Below are positions 32,739 through 45,390 of a DNA stretch of 64,000 nt, in pieces. Every line of letters starts with the position of its first letter. Position 1 is the first letter of the stretch. The DNA lies in assembly GCA_963281155.1 (NCBI GenBank), contig CAUJLY010000006.1, positions 11,036,001 through 11,100,000 on the forward strand. The letters are read 5' to 3'. The stretch comes from Rhabditophanes sp. KR3021 (taxonomy: Eukaryota > Nematoda > Chromadorea > Rhabditida > Alloionematidae). The translations under genes were made by a program, and so were the position numbers. The notes under the pieces are model-generated. The model ran no database searches. It saw nothing but the letters and a program-made list of their open reading frames with translations, and was not told where the DNA came from.

Positions 32739-35143
32739 TCTAATTGAAAATTAAGAAATGACACTATTTATTTACAAGAATAAAAAATGATAAATTAAAA
32801 TGTTAAGAAATTGTACTATGCATTGAAAACAAGCATTATCACCAAAATCCATGATTATTAACTAATGAACAGAAGTAAATAGATTCTGATAAATAAAAAT
32901 TTTCATGCATTGTTGATGTCAAAATTTCAAACGATTTGTCTGAGCGAATAAAAACAATTTATTAAATCAGAAAATATTTTCCATTCACTGCAGTAAAGAA
33001 ACAAGCTTTCCAATATTGTTTTTAAATGTGTTTGAATAACAATATTTGGTCTTTTACAGGTGTTTCCTTAAATCACATATCAGATAATACCAAGAATGGC
33101 CAAAATATAGAGCAAATAATCCTGACAGAACTGCACTTTGTGATAACATCTTACAAGCTATTATGAAAAATGGCAGCTAATAGAAGTATTGGACCTTCTC
33201 ACCATGGTCCTTATATTTTGATGTTGATCGCGATATTAAATAAGCACGAGCCGAACAATAGAAGCATACAATAAACAGAACCTCTAACTTAAAATGATTT
33301 TACTAAATTAAGCTCTAGACTGATTTTGGATAGAAAATCATCTATTTAAATGCATATCAAATATGCATAATTGACGACCGTTGCATCGTAATCAATACTC
33401 AAATATACAACAGACCTAGAAATATCATACAATATACAGATCCTCCAATAAATGCTTCACATAAATATAAAAATGATGGCCTCTTGAGTAACAGATTTAA
33501 GTCATCTACCTAAGATTTGTATAAAAACCTGCTTTCTGACTGCCTGAAAATCAAATGTTCATAAGAATATGGAGATTTTTATCTCAAAATTAATTTTACA
33601 AACATTACAATTATAACCAGAAAAGTGACAAAAAACATGTTAACTAATTAAAATAGTTTCTGATTGAAAGACAGGAATAAAATAACTGATTTATTGTATT
33701 CCAAACAATGGGAACATGTTAGTTATTTATACCGATCTTACACTTTCAATAAACAATAATTAAAGCAAAGGTACTGCTGACCTGCAATAAAGCATATAAA
33801 AACATTTAAATCAATTTAATAACCATTTCATCCAGAAGACCGGCATAATAAGTTGCTTATGATTTGTACTGTTGTGGTAAATGAAATCGAATTTACCGAG
33901 TACGGCAATGAATTTGTATTTTTCAATACAAGAAACTGGTTCCATTGGAACAATAACTTGGAGGTCGTTTATTGTGTGTTCATTGCAAAAATGAGAAGAT
34001 CTTACGCTTATCTTTAGTTGTATAAGAATTGTAGTATTTTTGACACTCTCAATATTTCTTGATAATATAAACTATTTTAATTTCAATATTCTCCTTAATC
34101 CATCCTTAAAATACGGAGTCATTTAAATTTCTGAGCATAAGTTGGTAATACTTTTGTACATGCACAAAATTAGCATCCGCCATTAACATAGCGAATTTGT
34201 TTAGTATGGGATTTTTAAAAAAATGGCCATGTAAAATAACTCTGATAGTATCCCTTAATTTTATAGAAGTATAGATTTTAATAGATTTATTTCTCAAAAT
34301 CTTTTTTGAGTGACGTTAAAGCAATCTTTTTAGTAAACATATCAAGTAATTCCATTCTAAATTGGACAGTTGACTGTGATTTAAAAATTCTACTTCTGAC
34401 ATTATTACAATCAGATGGAACGATTCCTTTGATCATATTATTGCTTCACAGATTTGATATCGAACAATTAGATTTACATGACATGGAGCCATTGTTTTTG
34501 GAGGATATTCAAGTTAAGCACATCTGACCTAATTATGACTCAACCCTGTACATATAAAATAGTAATACGAATATACAATATATATCTAATTTCAGCCTTT
34601 TTTTATAAAATAAACCTTTTATTGTTTAATCCTGTAAATTATTGTTCACAATAAAATTGACGATGTCTTCGATGCGTTGTTAATTATGCTTCAACCGATA
34701 AAAATGATGGTTGTATAAAATGTTTAGAACATCAGAGTATGTTCCCATCTGAATTATCCCTTTCATATTCTCTCAAAAATGTATTTACTTTGGTTTCATT
34801 CCATTTGCAAAATAATAGTTGTTTAATTTTGATGTAGTGATATCATTAATTAGGTTTTGCTAACACCTAAAATAGACTTTGTTTATTGCGTCAACACTTG
34901 AGGTAACAGATTTCTAGAATTGATAACTCCTTCCCTACCTCACATACATACTCAATTAGTCACACTAATCCCCAGTATCACATAAATATATCCAATATAG
35001 TTTTGTTTACCTGCATCAACAAAGCATAAACTTTAACAAAATTAATAAATTGGAGTTCAGAGAATAGAACACTAAAGTGTAGTAATGTCTTTATAGAGGC
35101 TTAAACTTCAGTTGGATATTCATTTCAAATTATTCTTGCTAAT
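32739..35143. other. long intergenic region, nothing firmly supported
   Basis: 2.4 kb. Short plus-strand frames at 33859 (53 codons, ATG) and 34306 (73 codons, no ATG) look faintly coding but have no splice support, signal peptide or known motif. No RNA gene or repeat was seen. Confidence 0.35.
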
Positions 35144-36174
35144 ATGAATGCTACCACAACTACCAAGCGATCTAGTTTAAGTGAAATACAATGGTACAGT
35201 TATGATCCTCGTTTCTTCGGCGAGGAAATTAGTATATTGAACTTGTGTTTACTCAGTTTGCTGATAGTAATTGGTTTCATAATGTATCTTCTAACACTAA
35301 TAGTAATTATAAAAAATTACCAGAAGGAGTCAATTTTAAGAAGGGGCTTTTTTAAATATTTTCTGCTGTATGGATTGACTACTATTGCCTCAATTTTGCT
35401 CCGTTTTTATTATTTTTATTTACCGCAGTATAAACCATTTGCAGAGCTTGTCTCGTATTCAAGATATGGGGATTTGTTTTATTTATTTATTTATTGGATC
35501 ATCTGGTGTCACTATTCTAAGCTCTATGCAATGCAATCTATGTTACAAGAGCGCGTGATTGTCATTTTTGGTATCAAATGCAAAAAAGTAAGTCAATAAG
35601 ATATTATATGAATCATTATTTTTAGACCCAAATATTTGTTTACTGTATAACTGGCTTCATCTATCTCCTAGCAATTGTTTTTACAACTTTGATTCTTTAT
35701 CCTTGTGGATATACGACGACAACAAAATTAGAACTTACTGAGCCAATTACTGGTTATGAAATATTCTATTGCCATCCAGAGTATATTGGCAACGACGTCG
35801 AGAGGTGCATTTATCTTGCATATTTAGGATATATATTGGGTAGTGGAATTGTATTAAGTATTTTTGTGCAATTAAAGATTAATCGTATTAATAAAGATTC
35901 CAGTACAAATGCCCCTGTTTCAAGTTCTGATATAAATTTGCTTTATGTAATATTTGCGGAATTTGTCTTTTTAATAATTGAAATTGTATATATGGTTCTT
36001 GTACGTCACATTCAAATAGTTGCTGAATATTCAACATCCATCTACCATTATATTTTTACACTCAACATGTTGGCAGTAATTTTATTTCTTTACATTTTCA
36101 ATCCAGAACTTAGAAAAAGAGTCCTGGAGATATTTGGAATAAGCAGAAAGCAACTTGTCACAAAACATTACTAA
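35144..36174 (+). CDS. 7TM chemoreceptor, family unassigned
   Basis: Exons 35144-35587 and 35626-36174, joined by a 38-bp GTAAGT...TTTTAG intron, encode 330 aa with seven hydrophobic segments. An N-terminal Thr-rich segment precedes TM1. LQERVIVIFGIKCKK|TQIFVY marks the TM3-TM4 loop where the intron lies, and NPELRKRVLEIFGIS follows TM7. The NPELRxR tail is GPCR-like. I cannot place it in a named sr family. Probably a chemosensory GPCR. Confidence 0.75.
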
Positions 36175-36223
36175 GATTACTAAAAAGTGATATCATACGC
36201 ATATGATTCTTTTTTACCCATTG

Positions 36224-36267
36224 TTTAAGTGGTCGCTATATGATGACATCTAAATACTTATAAATAA
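36224..36267 (+). promoter_or_regulatory. promoter-like block with TATA box
   Basis: TTAAGTGGTCG, GATGACAT and CTTATAAATA in order, ending 40 bp before the ATG of the receptor pseudogene at 36308. The block recurs nearly base for base at 38800-38842 with the same spacing. Confidence 0.5.
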
Positions 36268-36307
36268 TTTTTTATTATGATATTAATTTGAGATTTTAAA
36301 TTTAATT

Positions 36308-36970
36308 ATGTTGATCGAATCTGATGCTACAATTAAAAATATTCCCCTTTTATTAGAGTTAAAACAACTGTTCATTCACTTACGATTCCTATTATAATTA
36401 TTCTTATTTGCTACTTTGTCGGCATTTCAATTTATACTGTGATCATTAAAAAGAAGAAGCCTTCAGAAGTTCATTTATATTATCATAAATAGACTTAATA
36501 TGATAATAAATAATTTTACAACATTTATGCCCACCATTTGCGGAAATAATTGAGAACAAGGCAAACAATTATGGATTTATGATAATATACTTTCTAGCAC
36601 GATTTGAAAGATTTATTCAAGCTTACGGATATTTGCTATTGAGTGCACATCGATTCATTACAATGTATTTCTACCAAAGTAATATTCCGAATTCAAAACT
36701 TTTATTAGCTTCAACCATTTTGCTATATTTTATTGTGCCTTTACCATTTTTCAACTCAATCAATTTTTATAGTTATGGACACTTTGATTAGTAAACTTCG
36801 GTCTATTGAGAATCAGTCAATCGTAGAACTTATGTATTTTTTGATTCAGCAATAACTATGTTTATTATGATTACTTCATTGTTAATTTTAAGTGAAAAAA
36901 CAGAAAGGGAGTTTGTATTATGTTAGCATTTTAGAAGAAAAGGGTTCTTATTCATTTGACGAAAACTAAT
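36308..36970 (+). pseudogene. 7TM receptor pseudogene (srv-like)
   Basis: It starts at ATG 36308. A frame shift near 36370 leads into a TM1-like segment (IIIILICYFVGISIYTVIIKK) that ends in a stop at about 36489. A later frame gives LARFERFIQAYGYLLLSAHRFITMYF, typical of TM3 of srv-like receptors, and stops again at 36789-36791. Fragments beyond (RSIENQSIVEL) are also interrupted. At least three lesions are visible. Confidence 0.65.
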
Positions 36971-37129
36971 AAATCTAAAATGTCTCGGATAACAAATTAA
37001 GGAATAATGAATTATAACTAATTAATTGCTTATTATGTTGAATTACTTCTAAAATATAATGATTATGACATAATAATCGGCTTAACTAAATTTATAAATT
37101 ATTATTTCAGACAGCAATTTATCCTAATC

Positions 37130-38134
37130 ATGAATAATAGTAATTTATCAATATTTTCTGAAATTATTATTAAAGATGTTTCGTTTACATTAGATACTTA
37201 TCGAAATTCTTTTTTAAAACAGACTCCACTTATCCTATTATCACTTTTTGGAAGTATTTCTATGATACCATTGGGATACATTTTGCATAAGAATGTGAAA
37301 TTACATCCTAATTTCAAATATTTGCTAGAAACATCTTGTGTTCTACATTTTCTATATGATCTAGCTTTTTTTATTCAATTGATTTTAATCGTAATTTACA
37401 AAGAAATAAATGTTTGTCTTATTACGACAAAACCGTGTCTTTATTTCCTGAACTTTTTTTTGATTTATAAAGTTTACTGCTTAAGTATTGAAAAATGCTT
37501 TGCTTTTAAATTGGTAAAGAAATATCACAAAATGCCATTTTCAAAACATATTATTGTTGCTGATTTGATAATTGCAGTAATACTTTTATTTGCTATTTAT
37601 AATTATTCCTTCAGTAAGTTGTCTTAATGACTTAATTATATTATTTATTTTGAAGAAGGCATCAAACGAGAAGTGTTTGTTATAACTTTTATAATATTAT
37701 CATTAATTTTATATACAATCTATATAATTTATTACATTCGGCTTTCAAAACATTTTTCCCTGGAAATTGAAAGAAAAACGAGCCTCCAGTACAGGTAATA
37801 CCAACTAATTAAATTAATTAAATATTCCAATAGATATGAACTAGTTCAAAACCAAAAAAATGGAAAAGTTGTTTTATTATTTTTTCTTGTGTATATTCTT
37901 ATGAGTTTAAGTTATATTTCTTTTTATGTAACTGATCTCATACTTTACGACCATGTAGATATATTTACTTCGATTATATTTGAATGTATGGTAGTGAAAC
38001 TCAATATAGAATGGATTAAAAATTACTTTAAAAAATATTTAAAACCAGCAATTAATTCGGTTAATGACAAAGAAACAATGACAGCTAAACAAACAGCTAC
38101 TTACTTTCAAACGCTGCATTCTCAATGGGCATAA
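37130..38134 (+). CDS. 7TM chemoreceptor (sre/srab-type)
   Basis: Exons 37130-37613, 37656-37794 and 37834-38134 (introns 42 and 39 bp) give 307 aa. The loop before TM6 reads SLQYRYELVQNQK, the LSxRYQxxEN signature of sre/srab receptors, and the protein ends with YFQTLHSQW, matching the YFxxLxxxW tail seen again in the gene at 60883. An acceptor-like TTTCAG 17 nt upstream of the ATG may be a trans-splice site. Chemosensory GPCR, ligand unknown. Confidence 0.82.
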
Positions 38135-39611
38135 TTGTGAGTAAATACTAGGTGGACAATAGCGAAAATATTTTTTCGAATATCAAATATTGAATTTTTT
38201 TAAATTTATATATTTATATTCAAATTTATAATTGTTCCGATTTCGAGTATTCAATAATTTCATTTTGTAGCAAATTTTTTGCTCTACAAAACAAGACAAA
38301 AATATTTTAAAATAAACGTAAAACGTTATTTCAATTTAATATTTCTTTGCTTACGCATATATTTTTTCCACTAAGACAGGAAATAAGTGTGGCGAAAATG
38401 TAATTATATAAACCAACTCTGCTTTTTATAAATTGAAAGACAAAGAAAATTAGATTAAGAAGTATGATTATCAGTGGATCAATTTTGGGTTTCATCATAA
38501 TGATATGCTAACAATGACATTAATGATAAACATCTTCATTTAATTTTAATTATTCACTTGTTCTTATCACAATTATTTTGGCAACTTTAATTAAAAAATG
38601 GCATATAATAAAGCGGGACAATATTTAGGTGAACAAGTGTTATTTATAATCAAGATATCATTCTAGGGTGATGACGTCATAATGTGGGTAAACAGAATTT
38701 TCTAATTAAGAGACGAAAGGAAGCATATTAGTATACCGTGTATTCAAATGTGCCTAAAGATGATTAATCTTTACTAATTTGTCCTCAAAATTATAATTGC
38801 TTAAGTGGTCGATAGCAGATGACATTTAAACACTATAAATAGCTTAGTATTATATTGACCAAGTCATTTATAGTAAACAAATTCTTTTGACTGTATGTAT
38901 TTTTAGTGAATAAGGTAACACCTTAACTTAACTCCTTAAAAGAAACCTCTATTACTCACATAGAGTTAACGGAGGTAATATTATCATTAATCATATATGC
39001 AGGTTTTGTGTATAAATAAATCTTGTGAAACGACTTGTGGTCATATCTTTTAAACAGAAACTAAGATATGTACATCTTTTTATATTGGTAAATTTGGAAG
39101 ACTTGGGCAACAGAAACTTTGAAACTATAATTTTTATTTAAAAAGATGCTCTTTTCCTTTAAAAATTCTACACTGCTAAGTCGCATACTCGATAATTATT
39201 CAAAATAAATCTAAGCATTTATTTGATAAGAAACAATAGAATGATAAGACTCCACAAAATAAACATTATTATGTTGTGTCGTACATAAGTTAGAAGGTAA
39301 ATCGAGAAAACATTTATGCAATTTTGTGTTTATTTGTTCAAAATTTAGAGAAATTATACGTCATAGGTGCAACATAAATTAAAGTTTTTAAAGAAACTTT
39401 TAAAATAACATTACAACTCTCTATACAATGTATATGTTCCTTCAAAAACTAAAAAGAACCCCAATTCTGCCCAACAAAAAACAACTTTTACACTTTCAAA
39501 AACAAATATTACTTATCTTTTCAAGATTAGAATACACACCTTATCTCAATTTTCAAAAAGACTATTTAAATGAAGACAATATTTTATATTTACACACATC
39601 AATAATTCAAA
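38135..39611. other. intergenic with receptor relics and a stray promoter block
   Basis: A plus-strand stretch near 38540-38615 (VLITIILATLIKKW) looks like an isolated TM1 relic. A promoter-like block lies at 38800-38842 with no intact gene after it. The remainder is AT-rich. Confidence 0.35.
38800..38842 (+). promoter_or_regulatory. duplicate of promoter-like block, no gene downstream
   Basis: CTTAAGTGGTCG, GATGACAT and CACTATAAATA repeat the 36224-36267 block at about 80 percent identity and equal spacing. No receptor frame follows, so the attached gene appears lost. Confidence 0.45.
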
Positions 39612-40840
39612 ATGTTTCTTTTACTAGTTATTTGTGGTTATTTTATGGTTAAGTTGCTGTTAAAGATCGGTGTGATAAATGGGAAAAAGTATTTTATGTT
39701 GGGCATTTCTTTCTTTTTGATTAGCTTGGTAAGTTTTTGACTTATTGAATACATGAATAAATACAATTTTAGCCTGGATATTTTAGATCAAAAGATTATG
39801 ATTTTGCAGAAGACATAAGAAAGAAAAGAAAGCCTGATCCAGCACCAAAAGAAAAAGATTTTGCTACTTATTCTATCTCTACTGAAATTATTGGAAACTG
39901 CCCTTGTAGAATTTACAAACCTAAAAAGGTTTCAAATGATTTGTTATTTTGTTATCTTCACGGAGGAGGTGAGTTTAAGTTTTTAAAATAACTTGTTTTA
40001 ACATGACAGGTTGGATTTACTCACATCCCAGTAATTATGACGATCTAATGGATAAATTTATGGATGAATTAAATTGTACAATTGTCTCTATTGATTATCC
40101 ACTTGCTCCAGAGGAAATTCTACCTGCAGCTATTAATGAAAGTTACAACACCATTTCTAATTTGATGGGCTCACTAACTGAAATAATTGGGTTTGAAACA
40201 AAGAATGTAATTATTGGAGGAGATTCTGCTGGTAAGATTAAAAATTTAGTTCATAAATTAGTTTTTAGGTGGTGGCTTAACTGCAAATATGACACATCGG
40301 GCCGCTTTGAACAATAAAAATTGGTTCAAATACCAAGTTCTTCTTTACCCTGCATTAGGTTCATTAAACTTCCAATCTCCATCATACAAAGCTTATCCCA
40401 AGACAGAATTAAAGTCTATTCTATCTCCTGAATTCTTCGCTAAAATGGTTTTAACTTACGTAGGCATTGAAACATCAAAAGAAAATATGAAAGAATTACT
40501 AAATTGCGATTCAGTATTGCCTAACTTACAAAAAAATTCTCCGCTAGCTCAATTTGTGAATAATTTGGATTTATCACCTATTTTAGCAGATGAACAGTTG
40601 CTTAAGAAATTACCTTCCTCAGTTACTTTTCTAGCTGGAGCAGATATATTGCAAGATGAAGGTTTTGATTATTATATGAATATGAAAAAAGCTTCGAAAG
40701 ATAACAAATCTGTTTTACATGAATTTCAGTGGATCAAAAATTCTACCCATGGCGAATTCATTCTTAACAATACAGCAAGTTATGATATGGTTAAAGAAGT
40801 TAAGTATTTCCTTGATAAGGTTAATGCCTTAAATAATTAG
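39612..40840 (+). CDS. arylacetamide-deacetylase-like esterase (HSL family)
   Basis: Four exons, 39612-39728, 39773-39968, 40010-40231 and 40269-40840, encode 368 aa. An N-terminal hydrophobic anchor (residues about 1-39) suggests a type II ER membrane protein. The oxyanion motif HGGG is at 102-105, with both HGGG and GDSAG split by introns at their last Gly. The nucleophile is Ser177 in GGDSAG, the acid Asp304 in AGADILQDE, and the base His339 in STHGEF. Motif order and size match arylacetamide deacetylase/neutral cholesterol ester hydrolase-like alpha/beta hydrolases, which hydrolyse lipid esters or acetylated xenobiotics. All catalytic residues are present. Confidence 0.9.
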
Positions 40841-41896
40841 AATAATAATTTTTCTTAAATAAACTTTTTTGTCAAGGTTATGATTGTGGAAGATGTGAAA
40901 GTAAATTACACAGACAGATTTGCTGTGATTTTTTTGACACTTCTCCTAATAAATGTATTGTTGTTCGGAGGCAACAAAATAAAATAATTAAAGACTTGCC
41001 TACAAGAATATTGTTTAGGAATAAATTTAAATAATAAGAAGTTTATATTTAAAATACCATATTAAACAGCATATTATCAAGTTTTAAAAACATTACTATT
41101 GTTTTATTGAATTTAAAAGTCATTATCATTTTCAAATGTGTTTAATAGACCCCCTCAAATTGAATCGTTAGAAACATTTGTGTTTAACAGAATAAAATTT
41201 GACAGAAAAGAATAAAAGCTATAATTTTGTCGTGAGTTCAAAAGGGCTGCTTGATTTATTTGATGATATTAACCTCTGAAACTGGCAGTCTAATAACACT
41301 ACCAATTGATAGAGTTTCCTTATTGTTTAATGAAATGACATTTGTATTTGATAAGCAATTAAATCTTAAAGCTGACATTGGATCTTTTGACTAACTTGTG
41401 ACGGCATTTAAATTTCTGATATGATAGTAAGTAACATAGTTTTATATATTTAAAAATCCACTCAACAAACAACCAATTCATCCTAAACACCTGTATATGT
41501 AAAAAAACTCATGACAACTAAATTGAAATTTGTAGCTTCTTTTGTATGAAACTAGATGTAAAATAAATCATTCGTTCGTTTTGCTATAAAATGAATAATT
41601 ATGGCGCACAGAACTTTTTAACCACGATTCTTTGAGATTAATGTGTTTTACTTAATATGTGGGTAGAATCTAATTCTAATGGCCATTGTTTTTGATGTTA
41701 AAAGTTTGAAAATGATATCTTACTTCCAATTTCGTTAAATTTAAAATAAAACATGATTGTTTTAAATTAATAATCACCTCTCTAAACACGCCGTATCTGG
41801 TTCTTAGGCTCATTTAATATTGAGGATATAGAACGTAATATTTTAACTCTGCTATGCATTTATTAATAAAATTTTATTTAAAAAGAATAGTTTAAA
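40841..41896. other. intergenic, nothing recognised
   Basis: AT-rich spacer between converging genes. No supported feature. Confidence 0.45.
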
Positions 41897-42898
41897 TTAT
41901 GAACCATTTGTATTTATTATTACAGCTGTATGAACCATTTTATTTTGTTTAATTTCCTTATTTTTCATCCATCTAGGAACATACTTTTCATAAATTACCT
42001 TTTTTATTGTTGTGTTAATAATAACACACGTTACGGACGTAATTCCATGACATCCCTGAAATGTAAGGTGTGCTAAAATCATTAGAAATGGATTAGCATA
42101 AAAATATTGGATGTAGACATAAATTGAAGTTGCAAATGAAGTTATGCCAGCGATAATAAAAGCTTGTAAAAATAACTTAATTTGAAATGATGTAAGGCTA
42201 AGGGTTCGATGCTTCCAATATTTATAAGTTACATTTATACATAAGTAAAGGTAAATAAAAATCAATGAACTTGCAACTATTGCATTTTGGATGCTATGAC
42301 CAATATTGTGATAATTTGAATTGAACATTGCATTAATCTTTGTTATTCCATAAAAAGGATCAAAAAATAAAGCTATTCTTGAGAAAAGTGGAACAGGAAA
42401 AAATATTGTTAATAATATGCTATAGAAATAAGAAATTGCAATCCAAAAATAGACTCTATTATTGCCAAATATCAATTGTGCTAAATTAGTATTTACTAAA
42501 TCTAAGCATCTGTTTAAGGCAAGTAACACAGTCAAATAACTAGCTACATACCAACAATAAATAGAAATCACAGAAATTAAATAACTAATAAGACCAACAT
42601 GACAAAAACTGTATCCTTTGTAAACATAAAAAGCTGGTACTAAAGATCCAACTGGAATCGCCAAAATATCTGCATAACATATATATTTCATGATAATGTA
42701 AGCTGTATTCTTTTGAAAATCTCTTCTTTTAATCGTTAATATTGTTGGTACATATAAAATGAGGTAGAATATTCCAGGAATAAAATAAACAAATGCCAAC
42801 GGTATATTTGGATCAAGATAAGTTTGCCATTCTTGTTCAGTTAATAAGTTACAATTATATTTCTCATTATATAAAGTAGTATCAAAAATAAACCACAT
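41897..42898 (-). CDS. srt-type 7TM receptor (single exon)
   Basis: An uninterrupted 333-aa frame. N-terminal YNEKYNCNLLTEQEWQTYLD, NTAYIIMKYICYADIL at TM2, YKGYSFCHVG before TM3, LLALNRCLDL after TM3 and GCHGITSVTCVIINTTI at TM7 are class T signatures. It lacks the TM7 intron of the 27494 gene. It has no lesion and a normal length. Chemosensory GPCR, ligand unknown. Confidence 0.86.
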   Translation of the reverse strand: MWFIFDTTLYNEKYNCNLLTEQEWQTYLDPNIPLAFVYFIPGIFYLILYVPTILTIKRRDFQKNTAYIIMKYICYADILAIPVGSLVPAFYVYKGYSFCHVGLISYLISVISIYCWYVASYLTVLLALNRCLDLVNTNLAQLIFGNNRVYFWIAISYFYSILLTIFFPVPLFSRIALFFDPFYGITKINAMFNSNYHNIGHSIQNAIVASSLIFIYLYLCINVTYKYWKHRTLSLTSFQIKLFLQAFIIAGITSFATSIYVYIQYFYANPFLMILAHLTFQGCHGITSVTCVIINTTIKKVIYEKYVPRWMKNKEIKQNKMVHTAVIINTNGS

Positions 42899-43726
42899 TT
42901 TTTAAATGGAAATAAATAAAAATGAGTGAATAAGTTGAATGACGTACATTAAATCCTATTTGTTTTAATTCATATTCGTTAACATTTACTAGAACATAAA
43001 TTGATATTACCTGATTATTACACATAGTATTAATTAAATATCAAAAACATGTACTTTATAATGCTTCCATGACATTTCGATTCTCAAAAATTGTTTACCT
43101 TTTATTAATTTGACCTTTAATATACTTTGGTTATTGGATTAGCTAATTTAATAAATCTACTAAGTAGAATTATGTCTCTTTTCAAAGACATATCTCTCCA
43201 CGATTTGCCGAAGCAGCTCTTGGAGCAATTGCATGAGCGTCTCCTAGCCCTTTTTTATCATTATAACCCCATTTTTATATTATTACTACTCGATTAGACT
43301 AGATATTTTTGCACCTTTATATTAACCCCAATTTTCGTTATAGATTAATCTTATCATACATCTTTTAATCTGTAAGTAATCACATTTATTTCACCGGCTT
43401 GTATTTGATTTTAAGGTGGCCACAGATTTATTATAGAGTTAAAGTGAATAAAAGCTTAAAGCATTCCCCTTCTTTGTTTAATTCCGTGTAAAATCATCGA
43501 ATCAAGTAAAAGCCTCATAGTACGACGGATTATTTTTACTATTATTTTATTGGTTTATCAAATAAAAAAATTAATTTGTTTTGGTTCTAAGAATAAACCA
43601 CACTATGAAAACTAATTGAATTAGAAAAGGAGTAATTGAAGTTATTGGGTAATTTGTTTTGAGGTTTAAAATATTACAACTTGTACGTTTGATGGACATC
43701 AAGTTGTTTAATTAACTATCTTTTAG
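42899..43726. other. intergenic with possible F-box-like fragment
   Basis: A 42-codon frame from ATG 43172 contains SLHDLPKQLLEQLHERLLAL, similar in spacing to the start of an F-box (LPxxLLxxIxxxL), then runs into hydrophobic residues and stops. It is more GC-rich than its surroundings. Probably a relic or chance. Confidence 0.25.
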
Positions 43727-44007
43727 CATTTTCACGAATTTTTGAACTTTACAGTCCGTATGTTTCTAATTTAATATTTGATGGTTATAGAACATATATT
43801 GTACTTTTAATACCGATTTCTTATGGACTGTACTTAGCTTTATTTACAAGTCCATTACTAATAAACTTCGTAACAAATTCTATTACAATATGTAACAACA
43901 TTCATATCATTGGAATATCTTTCGCCGTAATTAATATAAACATCATTAAGCAAGTTACAGTTGTTTGTGAACTTTTTGGCCGTTATTTAAATTATATTTT
44001 TATTTGA
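43727..44007 (+). pseudogene. srt-type receptor fragment
   Basis: After an acceptor (CTATCTTTTAG ending at 43726) an open frame reads FSRIFELYSPYVSNLIFDG..TYIVLL..SYGLYLALFTSPLL, which aligns with the TM3 exit to TM4-TM5 of the 27494 receptor (NRILEMAKPRYASVLFDGFR...FLGVFTAPTFL). It stops at 44005-44007. No upstream TM1-TM3 exon or downstream TM6-TM7 part is recognisable. Confidence 0.6.
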
Positions 44008-44055
44008 AGAATGTTAGCAAGGTTCGTAGCACAATTTATATAGATAAGAAGATAA

Positions 44056-45071
44056 TTACATAAAATTTTGAGCTAAATCGTCAGCACTGTGAAGATATTT
44101 ATCGTTACTTGGAATAATAGAACCAGCAAATTGAAGATTGCAAGTCCAAATTATATTGAATTTTCCTCCAGTATAAAGCGACAATAATTCCTTCAAATCT
44201 CTGTTACAGGTGAATGTGTTAAGCCTAATAAAATCATGTTGGCTGGCATCAATGTGTTCAAGAGCGACATTTAACAAAAGTTGCAAAAGATCTTTATTTT
44301 CTGCATATAAAGGTCCAATTGCAACGACTTTATTCGCACATCGCATAGATACACATCCGACGACTTCACCGTTGTTATTTGTAGCGATGCCTGAATAAAT
44401 GGAAGCTTTAAATAATGTTTTAAAATATTCCAATCTATTAACAACGCCATTTGAAAGTTTAAGATCAAATTGTTCAAACTTTTTCCATTGTGTGAATTTA
44501 GAAGATTCACAAACTGTATAAGAAGGAAGTGAAATTTTTGGTATGTTGCCAAAATCACTCCATTTAGCTTTAAGAATTTCAGCTTTGTATTCCCGAAACA
44601 AGCTAAAATTATATTTTGTTGAATATGTTTCAGTCATTTTGGGATTAGCAGTAAGATATAACGAAACTTTTTGGTCGACAGCTTCCTTAATTAAGTGATT
44701 GAAAAGAAAACTTCCAAGTCCTTTTCCACGATATTCGGGCATGATATAAAAGTTTCCAATCGTTAGTAAGACTTTTGCATTAGATGAATTTTTCCAATAT
44801 GTTCCAATGATAAATCCCATCGGTATTTTGGTTTTTTCTTCTACGGCTGTTATAAATGACAATCCATCTTCACCAAAAGCTGTACAGAAATTATTAAAGT
44901 ACTCATCATCATAAGCAAAATTGTCATGTTTCAAAAGCTAAAAATGTAATTTTTTAAAATATTCATTCAGTTACTTACAAGGGCATGAAATTGATCAAAT
45001 AATTCCTTATCAAAATTTTTGAAATTAACAGAAACTGTCGGAAGTCCATCAAAAGATTGTATACTCATCAT
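44056..45071 (-). CDS. GNAT-fold N-acyl/acetyltransferase-like protein, copy 1
   Basis: Exons 45071-44979 and 44937-44056 (41-bp intron) encode 324 aa. The N-terminal half contains the GNAT acetyl-CoA motif A, MPEYRGKGLGSFLF (R/QxxGxG/A). The C-terminal half (SGIATNNNGEVVGCVSMR, AIGPLYAENKDLLQLLL) looks like a second GNAT-like domain, the two-domain layout of nematode DUF1248-type or glycine-N-acyltransferase-like proteins. It probably transfers acyl groups to small amines; the substrate is unknown. It shares exon structure and most of its sequence with copy 2 at 45391. Confidence 0.8.
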
Positions 45072-45390
45072 AATAGTTAATAAATCAAGAATGTCTTTGA
45101 CATAGTAATTAATGTATTTTATACCAAATTAAAAGTACTTTGCCTACCAATTCGTCATTTAAATTGATATCATATCTAAATATTTTTAAAATGTTCTATG
45201 AACTGGTCATTATTTTTATGATAAAATCAAAGAGTTATCTCGGTCCCCATAGTTACTTAGACTGATCATTTTCATTTTGGTTACAATTACTTAAGTGACA
45301 TATAGGATTAGCTTTTTATAATTACAAAGTTCAGTAAATTTATATCAGTTTATCAATCATAGTTTACGTTAAGAAAATAGACTAGTTTAA

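Noticed and set aside
18949..34527. Weak similarity RFGFNADDLIVPFL (19100s) and RFDIEQLDLHDMEPLFL (34440s) suggesting a small-protein family
   Set aside because: Short, gapped and without gene structure in the second case; could be chance.
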